A stretch of 64,000 nt of DNA from Nereocystis luetkeana (GCA_031213475.1 JARUPZ010000010.1:3499970-3563969); one strand, 5' to 3'; counted from the stretch's first letter, positions 1-13,287 are shown. Notes: generated by a model not told the origin, from the sequence alone. Program-made: numbers and translations.

Positions 1-1640
1 GTTTTTCCGGAATCGAGCTCGACGTGGTACACCAGTACAGTAGTACCGTCTCGATTTCCTCCGGTTTCAGCAGCCACACCTTGAGTCCCAATCCCACACC
101 AGGGCGATCATAGATTCCCATTTTTAAGTGCTTGAAGCACGCACCTCCCCTCTGGCGTCGACGCGATCCCTCGATAACGAGATCCCGGTTTACGCTGAAT
201 ACCCGCCCAAGCCCACACACTAGGCCGTTTGTTGGCGCACCTGGCCGGCGGCAGTGACGTTGCACTGCACACTCCCCCTTCTTTCGTTTGGAGGCACATG
301 ATCTCCGCTTTCACCCCCGACAGCGTAAGCTCGAAGGGAGCACACGCAGCCACGATCATGGTCATCTTCCTATTCAAACCGCCGGGCGATCGAGATACTA
401 TAGATACACCGTCAGCATTCAGCATTCCCTACAACACCGCATGGACCTGCTTTCCCTTATTCCCCCTACCGTCGCCCTGGGCAGCCCGCACTTTCATTCC
501 GTTCTCCTTTTTTCGTTGGAACTGCACCATGCTGTCCGCGATGGCTGTATCGGCGATGAAATGTCTCGGCCACACGTAGCACCGCCGCGAAGAATATGTT
601 GAACATCAATGGCGTGCGTACACTCTCTCGCCGAAGACCCCATTCCATGTCGAACATATCCGAGCCCTCACCATCGTCTAGGTGCGCACAAGCTCACATA
701 CCGTGGTGGACCTGGCGAATGACGGCGAGCATTCTCGGTGGCACGCCATACCGAGAGAGGACAATCCACAAGAAGGATCGATCTACGGAGTTATAGGCTC
801 TGGTGACATAGATAAACCACACGAACAACGGGGTGTCCTTCTTGCTCCCCTGTTCCTGCAGGTATCATACCACGATGGTCATGTCGACGGTCGAGCGAGT
901 CTTGAGCCCACACTTCTCTTCTGGCAGGATGTCTTCCCAGGCTCACCGTAGTGGCTGTTGAGGCGGCCGGCGATGACAGTAACCGGCACTTTTCCGGCGT
1001 GCGTCACGAGGGAGATGCCACGAAAGTTACCATACCCCGTTCAATCTTTCGTTTGGTGCAGCTCCTTGACCATTGCGTCCATCCGTTGTTGAGCCACACG
1101 CCTTCCCCTTTCCACAGCGACGACAATACTATGGTAGAACTTTATCAGGGTGTCCGGAGCTCCCTCATCGGCCGGGGCCTTCAGACGTCGAACGGGAAGG
1201 CCATCCTTCTTAACTACTGTGCGGTTCGCCATCGCTCGGATCGCTTCGCCCATCTCGTACCTGCACGGGATGTCGTCCAGCGGCATACAGGGGGGGTATG
1301 TATGCCTCGATCGCGTCGACGATGGTCGGGTCAAGCGTCGGCGGCTCGGAATTCATCAGCAAAGCTTGTGAATCCACCCTACCCAGTGCTCTCGGATGAG
1401 GTCAATATCTCGCAGCAATCTAGCCTCCTCGTTCTTGATGCACCACTGGGAACAAAACGTCCTCCTCCCGGCGATACCCATCCCCTTGACGTGCTTGTGA
1501 AAGCCAACTTGATCGCCTTTGAAAACAGGTCCCTCGAGTTCACTATTAAAAACATAGCGTTCAAAGACCCTTTGCCCACATTCCGCCCTCGCGTGTTGGA
1601 GCCGTTTGGTGACAATACCCAATGATTTTAAACCACTATG
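1..1640 (-). mobile_element. Decayed LINE (non-LTR retrotransposon), reverse-transcriptase part, 3' end beyond window
   Basis: Read on the minus strand, successive frames give the ordered blocks of a LINE reverse transcriptase. From high to low coordinates these are: a linker with LLRDIDLIREHWV (about 1400), EMGEAIRAMANRTVVK (about 1240), EDILPEEKCG (about 915), YNSVDR (about 800), PPRMLAVIRQ (about 745), FDMEWGLRR (about 650), NIFFAAVLRVAE (about 600) and IVSRSPGGLN followed by KAEIMCLQTK (about 400-300). The order and spacing match the Jockey/RTE-like type of RT common in algal genomes. It is dead: the blocks fall in different frames, with in-frame stops near 850 and 700. The first catalytic Asp of motif A (usual FIDLTKAYDSVDR) is replaced, reading FIYVTRAYNSVDR, and the YADD box reads NADG. 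Frame changes near 1290 and 440 are visible. The minus-strand reading at 1-100 continues the family's thumb/linker region, so the element extends left. No endonuclease domain could be recognised upstream. Confidence 0.85.
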
Positions 1641-2300
1641 TTCGGCATGAAAATCTGTCTTCTCCTCTTCAGACGCATACTAACCAATCGACACTTGCTC
1701 GCATCGAATGACTGTATGTTTCACATTTACGCTAGATAACCCGTACTCTGGTACGTTCGTGCATTAATTAGCGGGGTACCCGACTCAACCCTTGCAGGAC
1801 CACGGTCCCGTCTCTGGGGGCAAGTTCATTATAATTCGAGTGGTTCATCACCGAACCGAACTTGCAGTCCAAGAATTTGCTTCCGAGTATCCTGATCATG
1901 ACTTCGACTTCCACCTGCATACTACAGGAGTGATCGTCGACCACTATTTTCGTGGAGACGAACGTGCAGCGACTGCCACCGATCACAAGGAACACCGGAC
2001 GCCCCGCACGCACATGTTCACGGACTGCTGCGTCAAGTAGTTCAAGGGAAGGCGCAGTTTCCGGTCATTGTCCGGCAGTGTGCGGCAGGTGGGCTTCATC
2101 ATCGAACACCACCTTGCGGCAACCTCTCGCTTCAAGCGTTGCCACGACGGTATCGGCGGGGTGGCTAAATCCTCTATGAGAAACGCTGAGCTCCGAGATG
2201 TCTTCGTCCCTGGTGAGGACGGCGTGGTGCGCTTCTTGGAAGGGTAATATCGTCACATTGGGGGCAAGACGATGCAGCATTATTTCTCAACGTGGTCTCC
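1641..2300. other. Unresolved stretch upstream of the LINE; open in several frames
   Basis: Both strands show 70-80 codon open stretches (minus 2013-1768 and 2280-2065) that might be the worn 5' part of the LINE. None shows the endonuclease motifs expected there, so no function is assigned. Confidence 0.3.
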
Positions 2301-2558
2301 GTATCGCACCAGACGTGTGCACGTAATACTTCTCCAACCGCCGCCCGCGATATTTCGGTCGAGGCAGCACCTCAGCGGTATCGAGGGTACTCTCTCGACG
2401 TACGTTTTTGTCGAAGGCAACGCGTGCCGATGCGACCTACCCAGCACGACGTGCGACATGGGAAATGACTTGGCGGCGGTGGAGGTTACGTCGGAGAAAG
2501 TGGGCGGGACGGGGCTCGTCATGGTTTTGGCGGGGCCGAGGGAGCGCAGGAAGGCGAA

Positions 2559-3050
2559 GAAGAGTGAAGAGGAGGAGGAGGAGGAGGAAGAGGAAGAAGA
2601 GGACGAGGAGGAGGAGGAGGAGGAGGAGGAGGACGAGGAGGAGGAGGAGGAGGACGAGGAGGAGGAGGAGGAAGAGGAGGAGGAGGAGGAGGAGGAGGAG
2701 GAGGAGGAGGAGGAGGAGGAGGAGGAGGAGGAGGAGGAGGAGGAGGAGGAGGAGGAGGAGGAGGAGGAGGAGGAGGAGGAGGAGGAGGAGGAGGAGGAGG
2801 AGGAGGAGGAGGAGGAGGAGGAGGAGGAGGAGGAGGAGGAGGAGGAGGAGGAGGAGGAGGAGGAGGAGGAGGAGGAGGAGGAGGAAGAGGAGGAGGAGGA
2901 ATAGGAGGAGGAGGAGGAGGAGGAGGAGGAGGAGGAGGAGGAGAAGGAAGAGGGGGAGGAGGAGGAGAAGGAGGAAGAGGAGGGGGGGTAGGAGGGCGAG
3001 GAGGAAGAGCAGGGGGAGGAGGAAGAAGAGTGGGGAGAGGGGGAGCAGCA
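2559..3050. repeat. GGA/GAG (TCC) microsatellite, about 490 bp
   Basis: Near-uninterrupted GAG triplets, with scattered A and C changes in the first 130 bp and again after about 2880, and an almost pure core at about 2690-2880. Every frame is open: poly-Glu, poly-Arg and poly-Gly on plus, poly-Ser, poly-Leu and poly-Pro on minus. The open frames of 200-300 codons here are therefore artefacts of the repeat and not genes. The purine/pyrimidine asymmetry allows triplex (H-DNA) formation. Confidence 0.97.
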
Positions 3051-3690
3051 TAGCGGGCGTGGCTGCAGTTTGAGGAAGAGGAGTGAGAAGGACATGGCTT
3101 GTGGTTCCGATAAGGGAGCAGGAGGTGAGGGAGGGCAGGAGGGGGGGGTAGCAGGCGTGGCATCAGGGTGAGAAAGACATAGTCCATTCCCCTGGAGAGC
3201 CTGCATATTTTTGGGAAGGCCATGTCTTCATCGGTGATGTAGCCATCCATCTATGGTCCAGCGCGTGAAATGAAAAATATTACCGGTACGAGCGATTTCG
3301 GGAGTTATATTGTGATGTTGGCTCGCAACTTCGAGGTCACGAAAACACCTCATGAGTCGTTTTTTGGTCTTCCTGCGTCTGCTGGCTGGCGCACCCGTCG
3401 CACGCCTCACCCATCAGGTTCATCCCTCACGTTCGCGGGGTATAGTTTCCTTTGAAACGATGTAGCTGTCCGTAAGAGAAGCACACATATTCAGTTGGGG
3501 ATTGCTTTTTTATCACATTTTTCGCACCTCAAATATCGACCAATTTCGGCCACCACTGCATTATATTTCAGCCGATGTCAAGGCCTCTGTTGGAAACCTG
3601 CGGAAAGCCAATGTGAAGAAAACCAGTAGCCGCTGTGATGAAGCTCTCTTGGGTCAAACTTGATCTCTGTTACGCACAACCCCGCCCAAG
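3051..3690. other. No gene seen
   Basis: Purine-rich flank of the GGA tract followed by ordinary mixed sequence with short open frames only. Nothing supported. Confidence 0.5.
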
Positions 3691-6210
3691 TTACAAACGC
3701 AGCGTGTTCAAAGAGCATTTGTTTCTGTTCCGATATAACATACATATGGTTATTAGAGACACCGGAAACCCGGGGACCGGGTGACGCTTGGGTGTCAACT
3801 TGGGGTGTAGACTGTAGTAGGTAGATTTTATTCTCGATATTATGGTTCCTAAATTATCCTGATCAACTGCGACCCACAATTTACCACGAAAAAACGAATA
3901 AACAAGTGAATGACGCGCAACCGTAGCACGGGTTCTTCTTATGGCCATGAAGACCAACCCTGACAAATTTCGTGTTTTACCGCTTCTTCAACCAGGACAG
4001 AAAAGCGGTTCCCGTAAACAAGATACACACTTTTCATACGGCAGTCTTTCGTGGCTTGAAGTACAAAACAGGGCTCACTGGCATCTTCCACAGGTACGTG
4101 TTCGAACTCCGCGTTTCGGATGCTATTCCCCCTGCGTGAGGAAATAGGCGGGAACCACCCCCCGCGCAAAGTCGACATAGTAGGTGGGAATATGCACTTG
4201 TACATATTCTTGGCAGTTTTGAGCCAAACCGGCCTCTACGTGGAAGCTCCTTCGTTCGAGTTTAAGGCGACGCTTTGATTCTTACGTTATGCCGCATTCG
4301 CGGCTCCCTAGGCATGGCCTCTCCTGCATGTCCTCTAGGTTGTGATCACCCACTTCGCAAAGCCTTCGTGCGTGATATAACACCCAACAGGCCGACCAAA
4401 ACAGACACATCCCAGGTTTGAAGGCCTTCAGTTTCGTCACTGGGCCACAGATTTCGCGAGACATGGATAGAGGAACCCTAGGACCGGAAGACTCGTGCTG
4501 CGTCTGTTGCGTGGGGTATGTCGACTGCGCGGGCGCGGCAGCAGGTTTTAGGAGTTGCTGCTTTTTGGCAATTATTTTAGGCCCGTTTTCTTCGGGACCC
4601 CTTCAGTTGTTTCGTTGAATTACGTCGGGGTGACATGTTTCGTGCGCCGGGTTGTCAGGCTCGCACCAGGTATATTTCCCATGAGAAAGTCTTACATTAT
4701 GCGGTCGTTTCGGTTTGCGATTATCGTCGTTTCGCGACAGGTATCGTGCCCGACCTAATTGATCGACGCGTCAGTATTTGCACCCGATTTTCATCCTGCC
4801 TTCGGGTACTTCGAGCTTTAACGTAGTTGCCGATGGACAGTGGGCACGTTTGTTGCCGCGCGCTCGTACTTTAACGCAGTACCCATCAGCGTGGATACAC
4901 AGTTCCCCGGGGAGAGGCCCACGATGTATTCTCGAAGCTTGGCTTGTGCTCCGAACTCGTTTGTAACGGTTGACACCACGTGTCTTGTTGGTGGTTCACA
5001 TAAAACGAATACGACACCCGCGTTACACGGCGATCGTTTTCATCGCCTGGTTCTTCGACGAGCAAGCGGTCATCTGCCTCGGCGGCCCCACTCTAGCGGT
5101 TCCGACCAGAGCCGAACTCCTTCCTTGTCCCCTTGACGGCTGAATTAAGCGCGCATCAACGCTCTTGGTATGAATGCCAACCACTCCAACGACCCCCAGC
5201 TCGACTGGTCATCGAAGTGCTGGCCCCAAACGGCCAACCAGTATCCGGAGGTTTTCGTTGTCTATGTGTCCGTGGACACCGGCAACACGCCGCTAAGGAG
5301 CGACCTACTCTCACCAACTGCCAGTACTACCGTGCTCAGAGAAAAATGGCCCACTTCCAAAACTGCCACGAAGACTCGAAAAAAAACGGTGTAGACATCC
5401 AGTCAATAACTCGAGCTACTGTTAAAGTTATGAAACCTTGGACTCGGGGACGACGGTGAGGCGTACCAACGATGGAAACGGCGCATGATGCGATGCCGCC
5501 GGGTGGACGAACCCTTATATTTCAACAAGAGGAGCCAGAAGAAACAAAACACAAATGGAATCTCGACGCTCATACCACGCGCGTGATAAAAAACCAGTGT
5601 CAAGGTCGATGACACAAGAGCAACTATCGGAACAAAACATACGAAACAAGGCCACCAGAATTCTGGGTCTCCCCATATTTTGTGTGCCGCTTTCGCCCAC
5701 CTCTTCCTCGGTTGCTCCGGCCTCTGGTATCCGCTGGAGCGTCAGCACTGTGGGAAACCAAATGAGACTGAATTACATAACTAGTGAAGAATTACCTACT
5801 TCACAAGCCGTTCGCGGTCCACGCTCACCCATTGCTTACCACCGACCTGCCTCGATCGCTGGCTCGCCTGCCGGCCTTGTATGTCTGGTCAACGCGGCGA
5901 CAAAGCGGCATTTTCTTCTCAGGTTTCATGGCGCTATGCTACCGACGGTAGCCTGCACCTTGAGCGCCGCTGCCCTCAACCAGGGCGCTAGAGACCGCGC
6001 ATGCAGCCTGTTCCTCGAGCCCCTCTCTCGTCAGCGAGGGAACGCGAGGGTGCGCAAGGAGCATTGCCCCGCTGGCAACGCAAGCTTGCGCCTCGAGTTC
6101 CGCTCCCCTCAGCTACGGCATTATTCAGTCGATGAGGACCTGTGCTTCGAGCGCCGGCTCCCTCAGCCTTGGCACGAGAGACGGCGCGTCAAAGGTCGCT
6201 CTCCCTAGCC
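3690..6210. other. Coding-like but unresolved block, perhaps a worn mobile element
   Basis: Several overlapping open stretches appear on both strands. The minus-strand reading 4205-3939 looks protein-like and ends VEEAVKHEICQGW. The plus-strand frame 5555-6208 is the longest clean frame in this part (217 codons, starting MESRRSYHARDKK). It ends over a loosely repeated 50-80 bp unit that contains a CTCGAG-like motif (5961, 6013, 6091, 6145). No domain is recognisable and no exon model joins the parts. It could be an old transposon, or exons of an unknown gene. Confidence 0.25.
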
Positions 6211-8855
6211 ACGCGCCGTGCAGCACCAGGATTGTTGCTCCTGCGCATCGCTTTGTTCACCAAGGGGGTGTTCTTCCTTAACCTCCCGGCCATCCGGTGG
6301 CGGTCGATTTGAGGTGCTGGAAAGCTAACGCTGAAACGCCGAGATCTGAGGCTGGACTCACTAGTGAGCACATACATATACAACCATCGAAATATGTGCT
6401 GGGTGACGGAAATGCAGTTCAGCTCTCACACGACAACGTTAGCCCGAAGACGCCATACGTGGCAAGGTGTCTTCACCAGTGTCACCTTAGTAAGATAGTG
6501 TGCGGGGATCGCTGTGGCGGTGGGAGGTGTTAGATAATCCCAAATCCGCATGTATGTACGTGAATGACAATTACAAACCGAGTATGATTGTCCTTGTCAG
6601 CGGACTAAAGGCCTGCCCCTTTTCGAACCTCTGCGGGATCAACCGGTGCGAAACGCGGAGATACGCTACTATAGGATGTGTTGGGAATAACTTGGTTTGG
6701 GCGGGTATTCCTGTGCTCTGTTTTCTGTCAGCATGTCCGCATATGGGCGTTGAGATCCATATACGTATCTATTGTGATGTGCCGTCAATACGCACTGATA
6801 CGAGTATACGAACATCTTAGTAAGGATATCGAGTAGACACAACATGCGGTAAGATTTGCAAGGTCGTTTTATGCTTATGGTTCAGTTTAGTGTAGGTTCA
6901 ACTAACCTCTGTCGAGACGTTGAGAATACGCGTATAGCGAGGAAGCTAGCTTACCACAAGAATGTTCCCAACTGAATGTTGCTATAGGACGGACTATCCG
7001 CCAGTACACTAACCAGTATATTCACTCAACATCAACTGCCCGTATGAATAGATATTGCTCTAGGATAAGGTCAACTTCAACTGCCCGTAGAGTGGGCAGT
7101 GTTCCCTGATGTTCCATGGTGTCCGGGGGAAGGCATCCCCACCATGATCATTTCTTCTCTTCGTTTCATTTTGGACACTATGCGCCCTTTTTCAAGCCAT
7201 CTTATTTCTTCTTCTTACAAGCGATCTTCACAGGCACTTCGGTGCCACCTCTGCCATTTCTCTTCATAGAGACAGAGCATTGGCACCTGGTTTATTCTTC
7301 CATTTCCTATACCAGGTATGTATATTTTCAGATCCCAACCCAACCTAGGAACGTTTATCCGAGAAAACGCCAACCAGACGATACTATGTGTAACTCGGTG
7401 GGTTGGATAGCGAACGGGAAATTTCTGATGGGGTGGATAGCGTGTCCAGGTTCGCCTGTTTGACGAAACCGCTCCACGTGTTGTCGGTTTCATGTGTCTG
7501 CATAATCAACCGAGTTGGATTATACACCATTAAACACACACAGGTGTATCGATAGTGCTACGCTAGAGCTACAGTGGCGTCCCCACTTAGTCCAGCAGAC
7601 CATCATATTTGACGAGGTTTTGGGAGATGAGGCAAGAAAAAGAAAAAAATGGCTTGCCAGGAGAAAATATCTGCATTGAATTAGCATGGTCAGTGAAAAG
7701 TTAGAAGAACGTACTCTTCAAATGGAGATGATACCCCGAGTAATATTTGCTAACCACGGGGTGGCGGTACCCCACGATAGCATTTCCGAACCAGAAACAT
7801 TTAAACATTTAGTACTCTGAACTCCTCCGGGACCCCGAGATACCGACAAGTGACGAAACTATAGATTACTTTATCAACCATTTCAGCGTGCGCGCCCAGC
7901 AGTACGGCTAAGACCTGTTGCGCCCGTGCCGTATGCATCCTTAAAATTGTAACTCGGGCACAAACCACTTTGGGTTAACCCCAAATCGCCCAGCAGCCGT
8001 CTCTGTACTTGCCGCCTCGTACCGTCATTTCTCTTCCTGTTTTTTTACGAAGAATCGTAAAAAGCGTGCCTGCCGTTTGGAGTTACAATCGTGTTGGCTG
8101 TAATATTTGTTGAAGATCTATTCCCTGGGATTGTCCGCTTTGCTGGTTGATTTGTTGCCAGGTTTCAGGTGAGGCAGAACAAGCCCTTCTAGGGAGGACA
8201 CATACAATATTAATATCTACTCTAGTGTAACAAGGCGTTATCCATATGGTGCAGGTGTGAACGCAAGACTCACGCCTATGCTCGTAAGCAACAACATTGC
8301 TCATGTATGAAAATACATACATCCCCTCTGTGAGTCCCGCCGTAGGTCAATCCGGCATGTATCGAGCGCACACCCCTTCCCTCGTAACATACTCTGCCCC
8401 TCAATTTGCTTGGATGCCCACCCTGCCCTGGGTTACAGATGTTGTGTCGTCTTCTCCCCCATCCCCACCCCTACCCCTCCTCCATGTCGACCTGTTTAAA
8501 GATTTGATGCAAGTACCCAAAACAAACTATGAGCACAATCGTGGGTCTGGGAAACGCTAAGCCTTGCTGCCTCCTCAGAACCTGCAGAAATAACTTATTT
8601 ACTGGCGGGAAGTTAAAGTGCCGAGGGCTATTGGGAGGGACTAGTTGACTACTTGTGTTGGTTTCTCCTGACATTGCGTCATAGATGTAGGCACATACAT
8701 GTCACAACGGGGGCGCACCATGACTTTCTTTATGGTCCTTACACTTCGAGAGCCCTGCACTTCCATCCCTGGCATTGCGTTGGAAAAAAAAACCAAAAGC
8801 GCAGCCGGACAAAAAAAAGCACAACACCCGTAGAAACAGATACATCACGAAATTA
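6211..8855. other. No gene seen
   Basis: Mixed-composition DNA with only short open frames (60-115 codons) and no convincing splice-bounded exon, RNA gene or repeat. Confidence 0.5.
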
Positions 8856-9256
8856 ACAGACACATCTGAAAAATGGGAACGAAGCCTAAAATGAGAACCA
8901 AGCCGTATCTCCAGAACCATGTGGTGTATCAGAGAACCCAAATGATCCTGCGAAACCCCTTGGCCAGCCCTGTGAGAGGAGCTCGTCAGAACGGTCATGC
9001 TCCATCAGATCTCGTGCCTTCGGGTGGGCGCAAAAAGCGATATACGCTGGCTCTATTGTGATTTCTCTAGATGCTGGCTACCGCGGCGATGCCGAGGACT
9101 TCCAGCCTGAGCGATAGCTCATTCGAAGGCTGCTGTACAGCCCCACAGGACTGTCAACGTTTTTTCTTGGAGTTGTACACAATTGGTTTGCTTTCTAAAA
9201 AAACCGTCCGCTCCCATTTTTTGTTTCGTTCCCATTTTTCCGTTTTGTCTGTTAAA
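8856..9256. repeat. Inverted-repeat element, about 400 bp, possible MITE
   Basis: The left arm (8856-8902) begins TTAACAGACAC and contains GAAAAATGGGAACGAA. The right arm (about 9208-9256) is its reverse complement, ending GTCTGTTAA. About 45 bp of each arm match with a few changes, including a shared AAAATGRGARC block. Interior about 300 bp, no coding. Terminal inverted repeats without a transposase suggest a non-autonomous DNA transposon; no target-site duplication is clear. Confidence 0.6.
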
Positions 9257-9547
9257 AAAAATGTTTTCTCTCAAAAAAGCTGATGGTATTTCCAGCAGCA
9301 TTGGGTTCAGGAGCGCGGTCAGTCACGAGCACAGCTGGCCGTCAGAAACTGCTACCTCTATTGTTGCACACCGTGTGCGCACCCACGCCAAGCGAGTGCT
9401 ATAGGCATGCCGCATAGTGATCGATCCCTCGGTAGGAGTTGCACGTTTGCCTAGCTTTTCTCCGATGGATTGAGCTCCTCAAGTGAACAACCACTATTTT
9501 ACCGGTTGTGTAGCAGGATAATGTTGGTTACGTGATCTTCCCTGAGA

Positions 9548-9550
<3 letters not shown>

Positions 9551-9585
<35 letters not shown>
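9551..9585. repeat. TA dinucleotide microsatellite
   Basis: About 17 uninterrupted TA units. Confidence 0.98.
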
Positions 9586-9587
<2 letters not shown>

Positions 9588-9589
9588 GC

Positions 9590-12500
9590 AGAAAAGGCGG
9601 TCGGGTGGCGCAAGGGTTCCCCACAAAAAAAACAAATACCAAGACTCCTTCACCGTGTCAAAATGATAAGCACACCAGCGCGTTGGAATCTATCAGGTAC
9701 GGAAGAATCTACAACAAAGAGATCATTTTCATGTTTGTATCCTACTTGGTTTTCGTGCACCCTCCCTTTTGTCTAGGTTTTTCAGATGGATAGCGGAGTG
9801 TCGGAGGAACTTCTAGTTACGTGCAGCCCTGGGTTGCGTGACAAACACAGGTCGCCTGCGAAGTCGTGTTCTTGTGTGAGATGTTGGTATTCAGCACCTC
9901 CGGTGCGGTGCGCAGCAAATAGGGTCCCACTCCTTTCGGGACATTTCCTCGCAAAATGTGTTTTCTGGGGCTCTCTTGCCATGATTTGAAAGTGAAAACT
10001 TTAGACTATACGAGGTATAGCTCTCGGTCTTGATTACGTTCGGAGGTTGGCACCGGTGTTCCTGTTAGAGTTGATCACCAGAACGCACCGCGGGTGGTGT
10101 ATGACAGCGAAGGGGGTGACGTCGGGCCATGCACGTCGATTGCCAAGCAGAGGAGCGTTTGGTCCGGGCTTAAGAAATCGATGTAGTATTACATACGAAG
10201 AAGATCTGGGGAGTTCACAAGCGGTTGGTGGCATGTACGTTGCGGGTAAGCTGCCCCGCCGAGTTATTATATGGAGGGGTTCCTGTGGATTCCTCCCTAC
10301 CCGCGTGGTTTCCTGGCATCATGACGTGGAAGAATCTACCACTCTGTCACAGTTAGTTATGTACTTCCAAGTATTATACTTGTGTGTGGTGTGAGCTATG
10401 CATGAGTCTTCCCTAGCACCGTCTCCGGCTGGCCTGGCAAGCCCCGTTAGCGTTTTCCGGCAACCCCCAACAACAGTTGTCTGACAAGAGAGGAACGCTC
10501 AACCTTGGCTGATGGCAGAAACGTTGTTGTGAGTAACAAACTGGGATCAACGAGAATGACTACCAGGTACTTCCTGGGTTGGTTGACGAACCTCGAGCTC
10601 TGTGCCCAGGTCGACGCATTTACGAGAGCCGACCCTGCTCCGGCATGGTACGGTGATCCCAGGCCGGCCTGAGACCTCCAAGATCATGCAGACTGTGTTG
10701 ACTGTGTTGTCGACGAAACCACGTGACCCGGGTGGGAGCATCCATTGTTCCCCTACTGTATTCTGCGAGCACCAGTTATAATATATATGGACGTTCAGCA
10801 TATATATCGAAACAATAGTATGTATACGCGTACTATGTCAACAATTTCAGCAGAAAACATAGGAACATTGCCCGGCCACGCACCCTACACTAAGTGCATT
10901 GAACGGAAAACCATACAGTTGCCCGAACGTGCCCCCTCCCTAGCGCGTGCACTCGAACAGGGGCCCTATGTGATTTCTTAGTGTCCGTCACACGGCTTCC
11001 TTGCCAATGTAGCGCACAATACGTACGAGCTGCCTCAACACCGACCGCCACCGCCCCGTCCCGGCACAACGCCCATTCCATACCAACTCCCTGTACTTTG
11101 CCCCCAACGCACCCCTGCCGCCGTATGTATCGGCCAACAAACTGTTGCGAACTCTCTCTACGTTAGGACGGCGGCAAGGCCCGTTTCGAACAAATGTTCT
11201 CCGCTGACTCTTCCTCGACTGTCACGCCGTGAAGAGACGAATAAACTCCTCACGATGTACGTGTAAGCGGATTGCTCTCATTCTCGTATGATATTCATGT
11301 TGCCCTCAGGGCGCGGGCCACGGGAGGTGTGCGGCCTGCTGGTTCCCCGCTGTAGTGCCTGTGGAATCGCTCACAACCGATGGGATTCACTCGTGATTTG
11401 GTACGCGGAGTAGTGCTGGTTGCCGCTTTAGTGCCGGTTGGCTGGCGCATACGTGCCAACCACGAAGAGGGACTACTGCTGTTTGATCACCCAGACGGTT
11501 CTGGGGCCCAACAATTTGGAGGGGTCCGCAAACCTCACCCAGACACTTGATTTCAGCGAACGTGAAAACACCTACGTGATGTCAACTAGATGAATAATAC
11601 CATGACCTAGGCAAAAAAAAGGGATATTGAAACACCCGTAAAGGAGTGCTTTCGGAAAAGGCGTGCCTTATTGGATAGTTCCTCGGTGCCCGTAAGGAAC
11701 CCAGGCATGCTGAGTGAGCCACCCCTGTTCCAGCTAATACGCATCTCGGCGAAATCGCACACAAGACGCCTACTCCTGGTGTTGTAGAGGGCCGCGATAC
11801 TCTCTCCCCTCTCCCCTGACAATATTAGGTGGCATTCCCTTAGTGCGCTGCGAGACCGCTGAGCCTGCGATGCAGAGATCCGATGGGCTATAATTTTATA
11901 TATATATATATTTACGTCATCGGTGCCTAAAACGTATCGTGTCAACTAAACATGGGGTGCAAACATATTGTATATATTCCTCGGTGGCGGGGGTTGAGTT
12001 TCTTCCCCCCCTTCCTCTGTCGGTAAGAAACGTTTAGAACAAGCAGACGCTACATCCCGTGGCTCTATTCAATGACGAAAAATCGCGCACCCCCCCCCCC
12101 CCTCCGAGTTTTCTACCACACCTCTTATCGTGCTATTAAGGGTCATTCTTATCGGAGAGTTTTTTTTTTCCAATTTTTCCACATTTGTTTTCGCAATTTG
12201 TATTCTCCTCAGGGGTTACGTTATTTTTTTTGTTGTTGTTGTTCTCACATTAACTCACAATTCAATGCAGTCCGTGGTCGCAGGACAGGCTCCAATAACT
12301 CTGGAGTGGAAGAAATACCTCAAGTAAAAACAGAGGCAAAAAAACAAAAAACAAGCATACGCACTCCCCTACTGCGGACACCAGGGAAGCAAAAAGGAGA
12401 CTATTAATAGCAGACAAAAACCTGAAAAAAGAAGACGAAGCTAAGCAAAACAAAAACAAAAACAAAACTAAAACAGACGCAGATAGCAAAACGCAAAAAA

Positions 12501-13040
12501 GGCAAAACGGACCATACTAACAAAGACACAAAGAGGTACAAACGGGAATGAAAGAAAAATGAAAAAAAAGAAGGGACAAAAAAGCGATAATCACGGGCGG
12601 GGGGGAAAGAAAATACCAAAGGCAGGCACTGGAGCATACAGACACGCAAAGTTGCCCAGATGGCACCATGCTAGTTACTTGGGTCCCAAAGAAAGGAGTG
12701 CATCATGACGATGATGGCCATAACCAGGCTTCAGTCTGTTGGGCAGACCGCCTCCCCTCCCCCCCCCCGCCATTCCCCCTCGTCCCCCTTTCGCCCCCCC
12801 CCTCTTCCCTGCCATTCTGCACACTCGCGTTGGCGTCAACGGCTGTGGTCGTGGTTGCAGCTATTCTATGCCGTTCTGCCGATGCCTCCTTCTCATCTGC
12901 ATGCCATTTCCGTTATTATCTGGTGGTGTCAATGTTTATGAGGCTGCTGACTCGCTCTCCGGGTGCAGAGCGTACAATGCGAAACATACACCGCCTGATC
13001 TTTTCTTGTTTTTTTTTGTGAGCACGCAACGCTCTCGGCA
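9590..13040. other. No supported gene; homopolymer- and purine-rich stretches
   Basis: Contains a C13-14 run (about 12091-12104), an A-rich, purine-biased stretch with G/C patches (about 12310-12620), and a C-rich stretch (about 12750-12815). The minus-strand frame 10756-10547 (GSRGFVDNTVNTVC...) is the most protein-like, but it has no partner exons and no known motif. Confidence 0.45.
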
Positions 13041-13045
13041 ACGCC

Positions 13046-13287
13046 GTGTCAAATATCTGTCTCTTGTTTCTCGTCTACAGCGAGCGCGATTCGCTCTTCC
13101 TCTACACGTATTGTTGGGCGCGTACCACCTGCACCGGCAAAGAGCGGTCGCGGGGGGACCAAAACCGGCGTGGGTGGGACGGCCGCCGTATCCTCATGTC
13201 GTTGTTCCTTGTCCGTGCCGACTCCTGGTTTTTCCTCTTGTGCTGTTCCACCCGTCGGGCTGTTCCCGTCGCGACGGGGCGGCTGCG
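13046..13287 (-). CDS. Candidate terminal exon, Pro-rich and acidic tail (possible alternative 3' end of the ankyrin/membrane gene)
   Basis: On the minus strand an acceptor (…CCTACCTCGCAG) is followed in phase 0 by about 79 sense codons and a TGA. The reading begins PPRRDGNSPTGG, runs through a proline/valine stretch (VPPTPVLVPPRP) and ends in a charged segment, VEEERIALAVDEKQETDI. Third positions are G/C-rich and the composition suits a cytosolic tail. The phase fits the donor at 15655, so it could replace the 14795-14887 exon as the end of that gene. All frames here are open because of high GC, so this could be chance. Confidence 0.35.

Noticed and set aside
2272-3250. Four overlapping open frames of 200-310 codons (poly-Glu, poly-Arg, poly-Ser, poly-Pro)
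   Set aside because: All are produced by the GGA microsatellite; no non-repeat protein sequence of note.
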